A DNA stretch of 64,000 nt from Chlorophyllum brunneum (GCA_963576785.1 OY756149.1:124001-188000); one strand, 5' to 3'; shown: positions 24,861-36,654, counted from the first letter of the stretch. Made by a program: numbers and translations. The notes: a model not told the origin generated them from the sequence alone.

Positions 24861-25959
24861 CAAGCCTTCTCAATATACCCACCTCCTGGCTCCGCACCTT
24901 GTACGAACGGAAAAATTCCTCTGCTCCCTGGCTGCTGCTCCTCGCATCCTTGAATCATCATGGGCAATCAACGGCTAGTACTGTGTAAGGAGGTTTGAAT
25001 TACACCCCTATTTAGAAGTTTTACTGATATCACACTGCGGCTGAAAATAACATTGTCGTACGTGACGAAGTGGCGGAAGTTAAATATCATATGACGCTTA
25101 GTGAGGCCCTAGCAAGAGCGAAATATCTCAGAGGGACAGTCTTCGCTAGGAAGACATCCGATGTCACACCAAAGACTAAAGTGGTCTTCAAGCTTCTGAA
25201 GAGTGTTGTCACCACACACAGCAGACGGGTAAAGTCGCACAGTGGGTCCCACTAACCATCACCTCTTAGCTAGTGCAACAAATCACCGACAATCCGTATG
25301 ATGAAAACCCCGATCGACACGCCATATCGTGTCCTGAAGATATTTCGATTTGGAGACCATTGGCAACACACGATATTCCGGTCTATATACACGAATCTCT
25401 ATTAATGATTTGGAATGCGACAGCGAGGAGTTCCGAGTAGCCGGGTCGGTTTCGTGATCTTTCGGTTGTATGTATCAGTATCTACCATTCAAGGAAAATT
25501 CTTGCTTTGTTTCATAACACTAAACGGACACGAGTTTCGGTGGAGGGCACCTTTCAAATTACACTGCGTGCGCCTGATCTTGGGTGCAGAACTACTCCCT
25601 GGCCCGGATCGGAGACCCAGCACAGCCCATTTAGGGATGTCCTCCTAGGCGCCTGCTCAGATCAGATCTATTTGGACAGGGAAAGAAGGAAAGGACGACA
25701 GGGGAGGCGCAAGGCTGGATATGGCTTGCTCCTCCCACGTCCTCGGTGAATACAGCGCTTCAAACCCTCCGTTTCCAGCAACTTGCGCGACCAGGTGTTA
25801 CCTGCAAGATCTTTCCTTAGCTCCTAGAATATGTTCGTCCTTAAACCGTTGACAACAGAATTTTCATTACAAGTACTAGGGAATCGATGTACGTATTGCG
25901 GTTGATAGGGATCTTTGCTACAAGGCCAAGTTGCGACAGGTCGACGTCCTAACAGTCTG
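24861..25959. other. 1.1 kb without a recognised gene
   Basis: A 61-codon frame at 25070-25255 is Lys-rich, but it has no motif and no splice context. I see nothing else coding. Confidence 0.4.
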
Positions 25960-26889
25960 TCAAATGTCATCATCCCTGGTGCGTGGAGGCTCAGGATCAT
26001 CATAAAACCCGGAACCTTCAGGGATAGCTCGAGTCCAATGCTTGAAGAGGGTACAAGCGTCTCGCATCAGTGGCTCATACTGCCGCACAAGAGAATCGGG
26101 TCCGAAGAAATCTTTGTCGAAGCTTCGTTTTTGCATTTTGAGACCAATATTGCAGATAACGAAATGAGGTTGAATATGAGAGGTTATACTCGGGAGGTCT
26201 TCGAAGGGATAAAAGTAGGGTTTATCGAAATCGTCTGGACCTGCTGCCTGTCCAGCAGGAGTATTGTTTTTGTATCGCGATATCAGAAAAGCGCGCAGAT
26301 TGATTCCAGCGATTAGCTTATAGGTGTAGGTATTGCGTTCCTAGAGCCAGCCTTTTACTCGATCCGTGGTGAAATGAACAATCAAAAATGTATACCTTGA
26401 TGAAATCCCGGAAATCCTCGTCGCGATGGTTCGAGGTTGCGCGTTGCAATAAAGCCTGGATGACTTCTTCTTCGGGTAGGAGAATCCACTTGTCGCACTC
26501 AAAGAGGGAGCTCAGAGAGGCATCGACTGACGGATGTGTCAGTGTTATCGGCTATGATGAGTTGAGAGGCTCACGCTTGATTAGGTTCCAGCGATTGTCA
26601 ATCCACAGGCCGCCGAATTTCATACCCCAGGAATATTCAAGCTGATTCACCTAAAAAAGGAGGTCAAGATTGAAGTACGCACTAAGGAAGGATAACTCAC
26701 CAGTGTAGTAGATGGGTCTCGAGGCAGGATGTGGCAATACTCGAGGGCGAAGGGTGAGTGTGTCACGACACAGTGCCTCCCTGCAGGTAGAGAATCTACA
26801 GTGTTGTCTACACGCCATTTTGCGGCGGCGGAGAGGCCCTGGTGGTCAGAGGATTCGTAGCTGGAGTCGGTTGAATCGTCCATCGACAT
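25960..26889 (-). CDS. HNH-like nuclease, C-type (intact, diverged)
   Basis: Four exons parallel the A-type genes but the sequence is clearly different. It starts MSMDDSTDSS. The HNH core reads CVVTHSPFALEYCHILP, then WIDNRWNLIK, then LSSLFECDKWILLPEEE; note that the last motif has Ser where A-type copies have His (LSSL versus LHRL). The back domain contains NTYTYKLIAGINLRAF, KPYFYPFEDLPSI and PHFVICNIGLKM and ends at RTRDDDI without the basic tail. An upstream in-frame ATG at 26913 is possible. Degenerate pieces of this type lie between the A-type copies, so it is the only survivor of a once more numerous set. Catalytic competence is uncertain because of the His change. Confidence 0.62.
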
Positions 26890-27144
26890 TGTGCGTAGAA
26901 AGGGGCGCCACACGGGTTAATGGTTATTGTTAGTTCACGTGATTGGTACACGGAACCGACGACAATGGTAAATGACTAGTGTCATTCAATTTCTCACACT
27001 ATACAATTGGAGGACATATTCAGGTCATGTGTGTATTAAACTACATTTCAGAAACCTTGGGGGGACCTCCAGAACCAGGGTTCATCCTAGGTTGCGTCTC
27101 TTCTGAGTCCTCGTCGTCACCGACTTCATATGTACAGGGTTCAT

Positions 27145-28284
27145 TCAGTCAGCATTGGTTGTTCCAATTCGTACGCGGCGCCTAGTGTTGGCATTGCGAG
27201 AACTCTTTGTGAGTGAGCGGCGACTCTGCTGTTTTTCGTAGGCATCACGGTATCCATTGTCGGAGGCACGAGCGGATCTAGTCTTCCTGGTGTTGGTGTC
27301 AGGATTGTTACACGGAGCGACGTCTTGTTTACGGAATTTCGAGAAATCGGGGATTTTGCGGAGCCAGCTTTCGTAGATTGTCGCAGCCGTGTCTATCAAT
27401 CTGCGCGTGGCTTCATCAAGATGAGACGCAGGGAAATGCTCCTCCAATTGCTCCAAAGCTGCTTTGATACCAATGTTACAGATCACAAAGTGAGGCTGGA
27501 AATGGGACCTTATCGTCGGGAGACCCTCGAACGGAAAGAAGTATGGCCCGTCGAAGTCATTTGCATTGACTAGCTCCTCAGTTGTAATATTTCTCTTGTA
27601 CTGCCATAATTGGAGCGCTTTGAGTTTGCATCCAGGGATGAGCTTATATTCATAGGTGTCTTGTTCGTCATGCTGGGCTTGGTCCTGTGCCTAATATGAC
27701 TAAACTGCATTGGCGAAAGAGGGAGATCGTTACCATGATGAAGGCCCGAAATCCTTTGTCGCGGCGTCGGCGCATACGCTCATATAAACCATCGAGAATT
27801 CGTTCTTCGGGGAGTAAGATCCATTGACTCTGGTCAAAGAGCCGGTGTAGTGAGGCGTTGACTTCAGATCATTGTCAGTGAGTGCTAGAGGATATCGAAG
27901 GACTGGAGTACTCACGCCCCATCGCATTGTAGCGGGTGTCAACGTTTAAACTGCCCCACTTCATACCCCAAGAATATTCGAGTCTCTCGATCTGTGGTGG
28001 AATATCAACACCTAGTGTCGACAGAAACAAATTGGATGGTGACCTACAATTTTGCGAGGGGTAGTGGGGGGAAGGATGTGGACACATTCGACAGAGTAAG
28101 GCGTGTGTGTAATGGCACAACACTGTCCGGAAAGGGTGTCGGTGGCCTTGTCTCTGGCAGCATCTGAAAATTTATCACAAAATTCTTGCCTCGCACCGGA
28201 GGTGTCACCATAAAAACCAGGACCTGCAGACAACGATGGTAGGCAGGCTCCATCATGCGGACCATTGGGGGTGGGACTGTTCAT
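27145..28284 (-). CDS. HNH-like nuclease, A-type copy 3
   Basis: Four exons start at MNSPTPNGPHDGA. The HNH core reads CAITHTPYSVECVHILP, then NVDTRYNAMG, then LHRLFDQSQWILLPEER. The middle domain matches the other copies (LQLWQYKRNITTEEL, GPYFFPFEGLPTI, HFVICNIGIKAA). The tail keeps TRKTRSARASDNGYRDAY but then shifts frame after KSSR and ends in a different Arg-rich sequence (NANTRRRVRIG). The core is open and the splice sites are good, so the gene may still be expressed with a changed C-terminus. No activity is proven. Confidence 0.66.
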
Positions 28285-28635
28285 GGGATTGAGAGTTGAG
28301 AAAAACAACAAAAGGCTTGTTTGCACGTGGGAGATCGCTTGAGGCGTTTACGACACTAAGCTTTTTTGAGTACATTGCTTTGTCATAATATTTTATAGCT
28401 ACGGTTCAATTGAGTGCCCATCACACAGGTCTCATTCCTGTCGCCTCTATCGCCGAAGGAACAAGAATGAACTCGATAAGATTGTCGAATGCATCACTAT
28501 CTTTCTGGCCCACTTCGTCTACTTGTGACCATGCCTAGCATCGTCATGCCCACATCCAAGTCCTTCATCCCTGTCAATGCGTGTAAGGTGACTTTACTAC
28601 AGCTCCATACTTTGTATTTAATGATCAATTGTGCA

Positions 28636-29010
28636 CCGCTATAATGAGTTGAGAGGCTCATGTTCCAGGAACTGTCAATGCACAAGCCGCCGAATTTCAT
28701 ACCCCAAGTTGATTCACCCGTAAAGGAACGTCAACACACCAAGCTTAAAGTACGTCTGGGTGAAAAGACGATTTACCAACGTGCTAGATGCGGTTCGGGG
28801 CGGATTTGACAGTACTCCGGCGCCAAGGATGAGTGTGTCATGACATAGTGAGATGATTTATAGCGGGGGTCGGTTGAATCGTCAACCATTGACGTTGGGC
28901 ATAGAAAGGGACACCCACACGAGCTTATTGCTATTGCTAAGGTACCCCATCGATGATAGGCACAGATATCCGTTGGAGGGCGGGGTGGATGTGGCCGCTG
29001 GCGTCCCACT
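28636..29010 (-). pseudogene. C-type HNH relic (exons 1-2 remnants)
   Basis: Sequence near 28640-28710 (minus: GGGTATGAAATTCGGCGG, then TTGACAGTTCC) resembles C-type exon 2. Sequence near 28770-28910 resembles C-type exon 1 (SSLAPEYCQIRPEP in place of SPFALEYCHILPRD). Gaps and substitutions destroy the frame. Confidence 0.6.
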
Positions 29011-29369
29011 AGTGATAATTCGAGTTAGATCACACATGAACGTTTGAACCTTGGCTACACAACAGTCAAAGCCGTACTGCTGTGCGGTGTCTGGTAGTCC
29101 TCTCGATGTGAACTGACGTGAATAATCCATAAGTTACTGGGTCCAGGACAAAATCCCAGAGGCTCCAGATGAGCTGGGTGTTTGTTAGCGATTGCGGGAG
29201 CATTGCATGAGCATCCAATCACTTTGAGTATTCAGATTACATGCGAAGGACTGGTATTCACGGCCCTTCAGATTATATCACATAGTCTGTATAGATGAGA
29301 AAGCAGAATGTGCAAAATGTGGCCACATTTTATTGTTTGTGTGGGCAACCAGAGACATTTTATGAACTT

Positions 29370-29590
29370 GGAAATGCAACGCACCACGCCAGCCCCGTAG
29401 GCGGTCGGCATCCATCATGCAGATCGTTTGGCATGGGGGACTGTCCATGGGGTTGAGGAACGACGACGAATGCGTAATTATCTCAATTCGTATGGGTTCG
29501 TTTAGGTGTGGGAGAGCTCTTGACGTGTTTACAACACTAGCCTTCTTCGAGGAGGTTTTGTGTCGTAACATCATTTCAGCCACACTTTGA
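29370..29590 (-). pseudogene. 5' end relic of an A-type HNH copy
   Basis: The sequence around GTCCATGGGGTTGAGGAACG and the upstream flank (CGTTTA..GTGTGGGAGAG, TTGACG..GTTTAC.ACACTAGCCTTCTT) match the start-codon region and 5' flank of A-type copies. Only about 25 codons remain. The body of the gene is missing. Confidence 0.6.
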
Positions 29591-30067
29591 TTGAGTGTCC
29601 AACCGAATCCAAATGGAACGCCACGAAGAAACACGTTTTTGGTATATTCAATAATAAACACTTCCGCTTACAACAACTCGAGTGAAAAGCCGGTGGATAT
29701 CGAGGATGAAAGGGATAACAATATGAAAGGGATAATTGGTGTTGGGAATCTGCCATCCAAAACTTGCGTAGAACTGTGGACGCGGAGTCTGGAGAACAAG
29801 AGAAAGAAGTTTAAAATGATGAGGTGGTGTAGCGTGGGCTCATGATAATGAGATCACTGCAACAGTGTTGACGATGACGGTGGCGGTAGGACTCGATACA
29901 CCGAAATGAAGTGGAGAAGGTTCTGGAAAATAGGAACATCAGGAGTACCAGACTTGGCGTTGTTGCGAGGAAAAGGTACAAATGTGGCGGGTGCAATATT
30001 AGCGGATTTGGCCGGCAGGGTCGGAAAATCTATGGGATGACAGAGCGAGAGGAAGAGACCGGAAGGA

Positions 30068-30745
30068 TCACGAGTAGTGGAAATCCTCGTCCCATGATTC
30101 TGGACACATGCGTCAGGAGTCAACCCAAGTGCGAAAGGTTAAATCGTTACGCACCTTCAGTTATATTTTTCCACGTCATGAACAATACGCCCACAGCAGC
30201 TGTTTCCAACACCGTCGCTATGAACGATCCATCAATCTTCTGATTTGAGCCCTGCAGTAACGGATTAGTTATCAACTTCGGTAATGAAAAAAGGGGGTGA
30301 CGAACCCTGCAGATCACTCTGCTCAGCAAGAACCAGGCCAGCTGGGCTAGCACGAAGAGTGCCGCTGACAGGAGATAATACCACATGGGACGAGTCTCGT
30401 TGAGAATGTGGAGGACGATGAAAGACATCAGTGCAAAATAGATAATAACTGAACTAAATCCGAGGTCAGTCTTACGATTATAAGAGTAAAAGGAAGTGTG
30501 ACATGAGACAGTAATAACAGCCTGGAGGGGACATAAAGAGGTCGAGAGTACTCACACAGGTGGCCAGATGCTCGTCAAGATGAAGAGTGGAATGCTTTTT
30601 ATTCGCTCTGGAGGATTGGATAGTCCACCAATGGTTTGCGTAACCCCAAGAGCAACATCAAGGGTGATATACAAGGTGCCACCAAAAAGAATCAGGGACA
30701 CCACCGACAGCGGCTGTCGGGGTGTTGTCAGTTAGAACGTGGGTT
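30068..30745 (-). pseudogene. Chitin-synthase export chaperone (Chs7-like) relic, C-terminal part
   Basis: Read on the minus strand, the exons encode the C-terminal half of a Chs7-type polytopic ER protein: FGGTLYITLDVALGV, IPLFILTSIWPP, HILNETRPMWYYLL, LFVLAQLAWFLL, IDGSFIATVLETAAVGVLF, and the end ESWDEDFHYS with stop at 30068-30070. The family helps chitin synthase leave the ER. The introns still have good splice sites, but the N-terminal half is missing; the piece begins at an acceptor near 30720 and is joined there to the downstream flank of an A-type HNH copy. It is therefore a truncated copy created by a duplication breakpoint. Confidence 0.75.
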
Positions 30746-30937
30746 TGGACAAGCATCTTTGCTAGTGTCATTCAACTTCTCACACTATACAATTGGAGGT
30801 CATATTCTGGTCATGCGTGTATTAAACTAGGACATTTCAGAAATCATGGAGGGACCTTCGGAACCAGGGTTCATCCTAGGTTGCGTCTCTTCTGAGTCCT
30901 CGTCGTCACCGACTTCATATGTACAGGGTTCATTCAG

Positions 30938-31994
30938 TCAGGATTGGTAGTTCCGATTCATACGCGGCGCCTGGTATTGGCGTTGCGAGAACTCTTTGTG
31001 GGTGAGCAGCAACTCTGCTGTTTTCATAGGCATCACGGTATCCATTGTTGGAGGCACGAGCAGATCTAGTCTTCCTAGTGTTGGTGTCGGGATTGTTGCA
31101 GCTGTGGCTATCAATGTGCGCGTGGCTTCATCAAGATGAGATTCAGGGAAATGCTCCTCGAATTGCTCCGAAGCTGCTTTGATACCAATGTTACAGATCA
31201 CAAAGTGAGGCTGGACATGGGACCTTATCGTCGGGAGACCCTCAAACGGAAAGAAGTATGGCCCGTCGAAGTCTTTTGCAGTGACTAGGTCCTCGGTTTC
31301 AATATCTTTCCTGCACTTCCATAATTGGAGCGCTTTGAGTTTGCATCCAGGGACGAGCTTATATTCATAGGTGTCTTGTTCGTCATGCTGGGCTTGGTCC
31401 TGTGCCCAATATAACTTAACTGCATTGGCGAAAGAGGGAGATCGTTACCTTGATGAAGGCCCGAAATCCTTTGTCGGGGCGAGTTAAGATTGTACGCCTG
31501 GATAAACCCATTGAGAATTCGTTCTTCGGGGAGTAAGATCCATTGACTCTGGTCACAGAGCCGGTGTAGAGAGGCGTTGACTTCAGATCATTGTCAGTGA
31601 GTGCTAGAGGATATCGAAGGAATGGAGTACTCACGCCTTATTACATTGTAGCGAGTGTCAACGTTTAAACTGCCCCATTTCATACCCCAAGAATATTCGA
31701 GCCTCTCGAGCTGTGGTAGAATATCAACACTTGTGGGCAGGAACGAGTTGGATGGTGACCTACAATTTTGGGAGGGGTAGCGGGGGGAAGGATGTGGACA
31801 CATTCGACAGAGTAGGGTGTGTGTGTAATGGCACAACACTGTCTGGTGGTGGCCTTGTCTCTGGCAGCATCTAGATATTGATCATCAAACTTGTGCCTTG
31901 TACCAGAAGGATCGTCATTAGGACCAGGACCCACAGAGGGCGATGGTAGGAAGGGTCCATCATGCAGATCGTTGGGCGTGGGGAGACTGTTCAT
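30938..31994 (-). pseudogene. HNH-like nuclease, A-type copy 4 (broken)
   Basis: It starts at MNSLPTPNDLHDG, with the core CAITHTPYSVECVHILP and NVDTRYNVIR. Three defects are visible by comparison with its neighbours. LHRLF has become LHRLC. A one-base insertion in exon 3 shifts the frame so that it reads RISGLHQ instead of RAFIK. A deletion of roughly 100 bp in the last exon removes the IYESWLRKIPDFSKF segment. The rest of exon 4 is nearly identical to the copy at 32754-34001. It cannot encode the full protein. Confidence 0.75.
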
Positions 31995-32259
31995 GGGGTT
32001 AAGAAAACGTTGAAGAACAGCGACGAATGGTTAGTTAGTTGCTCTATACGATTTGTTATATATTTGGGCGTGGGAGGCCGTTTGAGATGTTTACGACACT
32101 AGCCTTCTTGAGTATGTATTGTCGCAACATTATATCGCCTACACCCCCATTGAGTGCGCATCACGCCCACATCCAACTCTGCCATGTGCCCTGTCAATGC
32201 GTGTAGGGCGACTTTACTACGGTTCAATACTCTGTAATGGTCATAAGAGGCAAATTCGG

Positions 32260-32600
32260 CACCGCTGTGAGAGGCTCATGCTCGATTAGGTTCAAGCGAC
32301 CCAATACACAGTCCGCCAAATTTTATACACCAGGAATATTCAAGATGATTTACCTGTAAAGGAACATCAAGTGCGCCTGGGAGAAAAGATGATTTGTCAA
32401 TGTGCTAGATGCATTTTGGGGCAGGATATGGCGATACTCGAGGGCTAAGGTTGAGTGTGTCATGACGCAATGCCTCCCTGCAAGTAGTGAGTCACGCCAT
32501 TTTGCGGCAGCGGACAAGGCCTGATGCTCAAATCATTCATAGTCAGTGTCAATCGAATCATCAGCTATAGACAGAAAGGGACTCTTAGGCGCTGATTAAC
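32260..32600 (-). pseudogene. C-type HNH relic (exons 1-2)
   Basis: On the minus strand, the segment 32267-32345 aligns with C-type exon 2 and 32400-32590 with exon 1 (SLALEYRHILP-like core, AAKWRDS). The His-Ile-Leu-Pro of the first HNH motif is still readable. The back half of the gene is missing. Confidence 0.6.
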
Positions 32601-32753
32601 AAATGGATCCACCAACAATGTTGGAAGAGGTATATCACTGGCACTTATTGAACGCCCAAATGTTCTCCATGACAGGCATCTTTGCTAGAGCTATTCAATT
32701 TCTCAGACTACAAATACAATCGGAAGACATATTCAGGTCATGCGTATATCAAG

Positions 32754-34001
32754 CTAGGACATGTCAGACATCTTGGAGGGACCTCCAGAACCAGGGTTCA
32801 TCCTAGGTCGCGTCTCTTCCGAGTCCTCGTCATCGCCAACTTCATACAGGGTTCCCTCAGTCAGCATTTGATGATCCGATTCGTCGTCTTGGCGTTGGCG
32901 TTTGCGGGAACTCTTTGTAGGTATGCTGCCACTCTGGTATTTGTTATAGGCATCACGGTATCCGTTGTCAGAGGCACGAGCAGATCTAGTCTTCCTGGTG
33001 TTGGTGTCGGGATCATTACACGGAGCGACATCTTGTTTACGGAATTTCGAGAAATCGGGGATTTTGCGGAGCCAGCTTTCGTAGATTGTCGCAGCTGTGG
33101 CTATCAATGTGCGCGTGGCTTCATCAAGATGAGATTCAGGGAAATGCTCCTCGAATTGCTCCGAAGCTGCTTTGATACCAATGTTACAGATCACAAAGTG
33201 AGGCTGGAAATGGGACCTTATCGTCGGGAGACCCTCGAACGGAAAGAAGTATGGCCCGTCGAAGTCATTTGCATTGACTAGCTCCTCAGTTGTAATATTT
33301 CTCTTGTACTGCCATAATTGGAGCGCTTTGAGTTTGCATCCAGGGATGAGCTTATACACATAGGTGTCTTGCTTGTCATGCTGAGCGTGGTCCTGTGCCT
33401 AATATGACTTAACTGCATCGGCGAAAGCGGGAGACCATTACCTTGATGAAGGCCCGAAATCCTTCGTCGGGGCGAGCCAAGGATGTACGCTCGAATAAAC
33501 CATCGAGAATGCTTTTCTCGGGGAGTAAGATCCATTGAGTCTGGTCGAAGAGCCGGTGTAGAGAGGCGTTGACTTCAGATCATTGTCAGTGAGTGCTAGA
33601 GGATATCGAAGGACTGGAGTACTCACGCCTTATTACATTGTAGCGAGTGTCAACGTTTAAACTGCCCCATACCATACCCCAAGAATATTCGAGTCTCTCG
33701 AGCTGTGGTAGATTATCAGCACTTGTTATGGGCAGGAACAAGTTAGATGGTGACCCACGTCGTCGTGACGGGTAGCTCGGGGTAGGATGTGGGCATAATC
33801 AACAGAGTAGGGCGTGTGTGTAATGACACAACGTGGTCCGACAAGGGTTTCGGTGGCCTTGTTTACGCGCTTTTTGGCAGCATCTGACAAACTGCTACCT
33901 GTTTGCCTCACACCAGGGGTTTCGTGAGTAGGAGCAGGACCTGTAGGTGATTGTATGTATGGCTGATCGCGCGGATTGTCGGGGGTGGGAGGGCTGTCCA
34001 T
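32754..34001 (-). CDS. HNH-like nuclease, A-type copy 5 (intact, full tail)
   Basis: This is the best-preserved member of the main group. It starts MDSPPTPDNPRDQPY and has four exons. The HNH core reads CVITHTPYSVDYAHILP, then NVDTRYNVIR, then LHRLFDQTQWILLPEKS. The middle domain has LQLWQYKRNITTEEL, GPYFFPFEGLPTI and PHFVICNIGIKAA. The tail is complete: TRKTRSARASDNGYRD, KSSRKRQRQDD (a basic cluster that may target the nucleus), then an acidic and polar end (VGDDEDSEETRPR) closing in PSKMSDMS. Exons 1 and 3 resemble copy 2 while exons 2 and 4 resemble copy 4, so it is a mosaic. Role unknown; nuclease activity is inferred from the motif. Confidence 0.7.
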
Positions 34002-34555
34002 GGGGTTGAGAGCTGAGGAAGAATGGTTAGTTGCTCTCAGATTCTCACTTCTTATGGTTTGCTAGGGCGTGGGAGAGCGCTTGACGCGTTTACGACACTG
34101 GCCTTGCTGTATCCGCCACATGCACACTTCCCAACCAAGTCAAAATGGAATGGTACAAAAAACACACGTTTGGTATATTCAGTAATAAGCACTTCCGCCT
34201 ACAACAACAAATCGAGCGAAAAGCCGGTGGACGAAAGGGATAATAATATGAGGGGAACAATTGACGCTGGGAACGCACCATACCAAATTTGCGTAGAACC
34301 ATAGAGTCAGAGTCTGGAGAACAGGAGAAAGAAGGTAATAATGACGAGGTGGTGTAGCGTGACCTCCTGATGATGGTGATAGGATTTGATACATATAAAT
34401 GAAGGGGAGAAGGTTCGGGGAAATAGGAACATCAGGTGTAATACCAGATTTATTGTTTTGAGGAAAGGTACTGTGTGGCGGACGCGATGTTTGTAGGAAG
34501 CCGGCAGAGTCGGAAATTTTATAGGATAACAGAGCAGGAAGACGAGACCGGAAGG

Positions 34556-34750
34556 ATCACGAGTAGTGGAAATACTCATCCCATGATTCTGGACACATGC
34601 GTCAGGAGTCAGCCCAAGTCCAAATGGTTAAATTGTTATGTGCCTTCAGTTATATTTTCCGATGTAAACGAACAATACGCCCACAGCAGCTGTATCCAAC
34701 ACCATCGCTACAAATGATCCAGTAATCTCCTGATTTGAGCCATAGATGGC
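34556..34750 (-). pseudogene. Chs7-like relic 2 (last exons only)
   Basis: The minus strand reads ESWDEYFHYS followed by a stop near 34563, and upstream GSNQEITGSFVAMVL then DTAAVGVLF before the frame breaks. This matches the end of the relic at 30068-30745, including about 400 bp of shared 3' flank (34140-34555 versus 29600-30067). Confidence 0.7.
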
Positions 34751-34767
34751 GAAGACAGTAGTCTCCA

Positions 34768-35851
34768 TCACGAACTCTTTGTGGGTATGCGGCCACTCTG
34801 GTATTTGTTATAGGCATCACGGTATCCATTGTCAGAGGCACGAGCGGATCTAGTCTTCCTGGTGTTGGTGTCAGGATTGTTACACGGACCGACGTCTTGT
34901 TTACGGAATTTCGAGAAATCGGGGATTTTGTACGTCCAGCTTCTGTAGATTGTCGCAGCTGTGGCTATCAATGTGCGCGTGGCTTCATCAAGATGAGATG
35001 CAGGGAAATGCTCCTTGAATATATGGTGCGAAGCTGCTTTGATACCAATGTTACAGATCACAAAGTGAGGCTGGACATGGGACCTTATCGTCGGGAGACC
35101 CTCAAACGGAAAGAAATATGGCCCCTTGAGGTCATTTACGGTGACTTGCTCCTCAGTTGTAATATTTCTCTTGTACTGCCATAATTGGAGCGCTTTGAGT
35201 TTGCATCCAGGGATGAGCTTATATTCATAGGTGTCTTGTTCGTCATGCTGGGCTTGGTCCTGTGCGTAATATGCCTTAACCGCATTCGCGACAGTGGGAG
35301 ATCGTTACCTTGATGAAGGCCTGAAATTCTTTGTCGCGGCGTAAGATTGTACGCCTGAATAAACCATCGAGGATTCGTTCTTCGGGGAGTAAGATCCATT
35401 GACTCTGGTCAAAGAGCCGGTGTAGTGAGGCGTTGACTGCAGATCATTGTCAGTGACTGAGCGCTAGAGGATATCGAAGGACTGGAGTACTCACGCCTTA
35501 TCATGTTGTAGCGGGTGTCAACATTTAAACTGCCCCATTTCATGCCCCACGAATATTCGAGTTTCTCTAGCTGTAGTGGAATATCAACACTTGGTGTCGA
35601 CAGGAATTTATCGTGTGGTGACCCACGATTTTGCGAGGGGTAGCGAGGGGAAGGATGTGAGCACATTCAACAGAGTAAGGCGTGTGTGTAATGGCACAAC
35701 ACTGTCCGGAAAGGGTGTCAGTGGCATCTGAAATTTGATCACCAGATTTCTGCCTTGCATCAGAAGTGTCGTCATTAGGACCAGGAACCGCAGAGGGCGA
35801 TTGTGGGTAGACTCCATCACGCAGACCGTGGGGTGTGGGGGGACTGTTCAT
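34768..35851 (-). CDS. HNH-like nuclease, A-type copy 6 (tail cut by Chs7 sequence)
   Basis: It starts MNSPPTPHGLRDGVY; an upstream in-frame ATG at 35911 also exists. The core reads CAITHTPYSVECAHILP, then NVDTRYNMIR, then LHRLFDQSQWILLPEER. The N-terminal linker is shorter than in other copies because about 11 codons before DTLSGQ are missing. The middle domain is intact (GPYFFPFEGLPTI, PHFVICNIGIKAA). The tail stops at RIPTKSS, where homology to other copies ends and Chs7-like relic 2 begins, so a rearrangement breakpoint removed the last ~45 residues. The frame is otherwise open. Confidence 0.62.
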
Positions 35852-36099
35852 GAGGTTGAGAGTTGAGGAACAACGATGAATGGTTAGTTGCTTGCACTTT
35901 TTATGGTTCATTTAGGCGTGGGAGGTCGCTTGAGGCGTTTACGACACTAGTCTTGATTTGCCGTAACACTGTATCAACTTGCTTGAGTGCCCAACCGAAT
36001 CAGAATGGAATGCTACCAACACATGTTCGGCACATTCAATGTACAAGGTACCGCCGAAATGAATGAGGGATATCACCGACAACGGGTGCCGAGGGTATT

Positions 36100-36460
36100 A
36101 TCAGTTAGGACGTGTTCCGATCCAAAGAATAAAGTTGGTACCTACAACAATGTTGGCCATCGTACTATCCTCTATCCATTGCGTTGCGACGTTTGCTTTG
36201 GCAATGAGGATCCAAAATAGGACGACGACGAGGCCAACATGGACAGCAGTGAAGACAGCAATGATCATTGACCCTTGCGGGAGTAGGGATCCGTTCGTAA
36301 TGATTTGGACGGAGGTGGACAACGAGGAACACCCGTAATTCAGCACGACCTGACCAACAAGTGAGGTCGCAGTTGAAAAATACGGCAATGATAGCGACAT
36401 TGGCTATGGAGCCCTCATGCCTTACTCGAAGGATTCCGCATTGCAAGTGACGCCTACGGG
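36100..36460 (-). pseudogene. Chs7-like relic 3 (N-terminal/middle part)
   Basis: The minus strand shows GRAELRVFLVVHL in one frame. A few bases later and in another frame come SVQIITNGSLLPQGS, HVGLVVVLFWILIAKANV and TQWIEDSTMANIVV, the middle TM region of the Chs7 family. A short deletion has broken the frame. Towards 36050 the sequence continues into the GGTACCTTGTA exon also seen in relic 1, then ends. Confidence 0.75.
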
Positions 36461-36654
36461 TGCTGGTTGTGGATCTGAACCCTCAAGGGTCTCGGGGGAA
36501 CGGTGAAAATAAGCCATGAGTCCACAGTTGCACTAGGGATAGCTGGGAGTCTCCGAGCGAACAGGCTGAAAATCTCCAAAACCCACCATGAGAGAGAGGG
36601 CTGGAAATAACCGTGGTATGCACAGAAAGGAAAATACTGAGAGCAAAGTTGCTA

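Noticed and set aside
25070..25255. Lys-rich 61-codon frame between HNH copies
   Set aside because: It is short and lies in diverged array sequence. No homologous frame was seen in other units.
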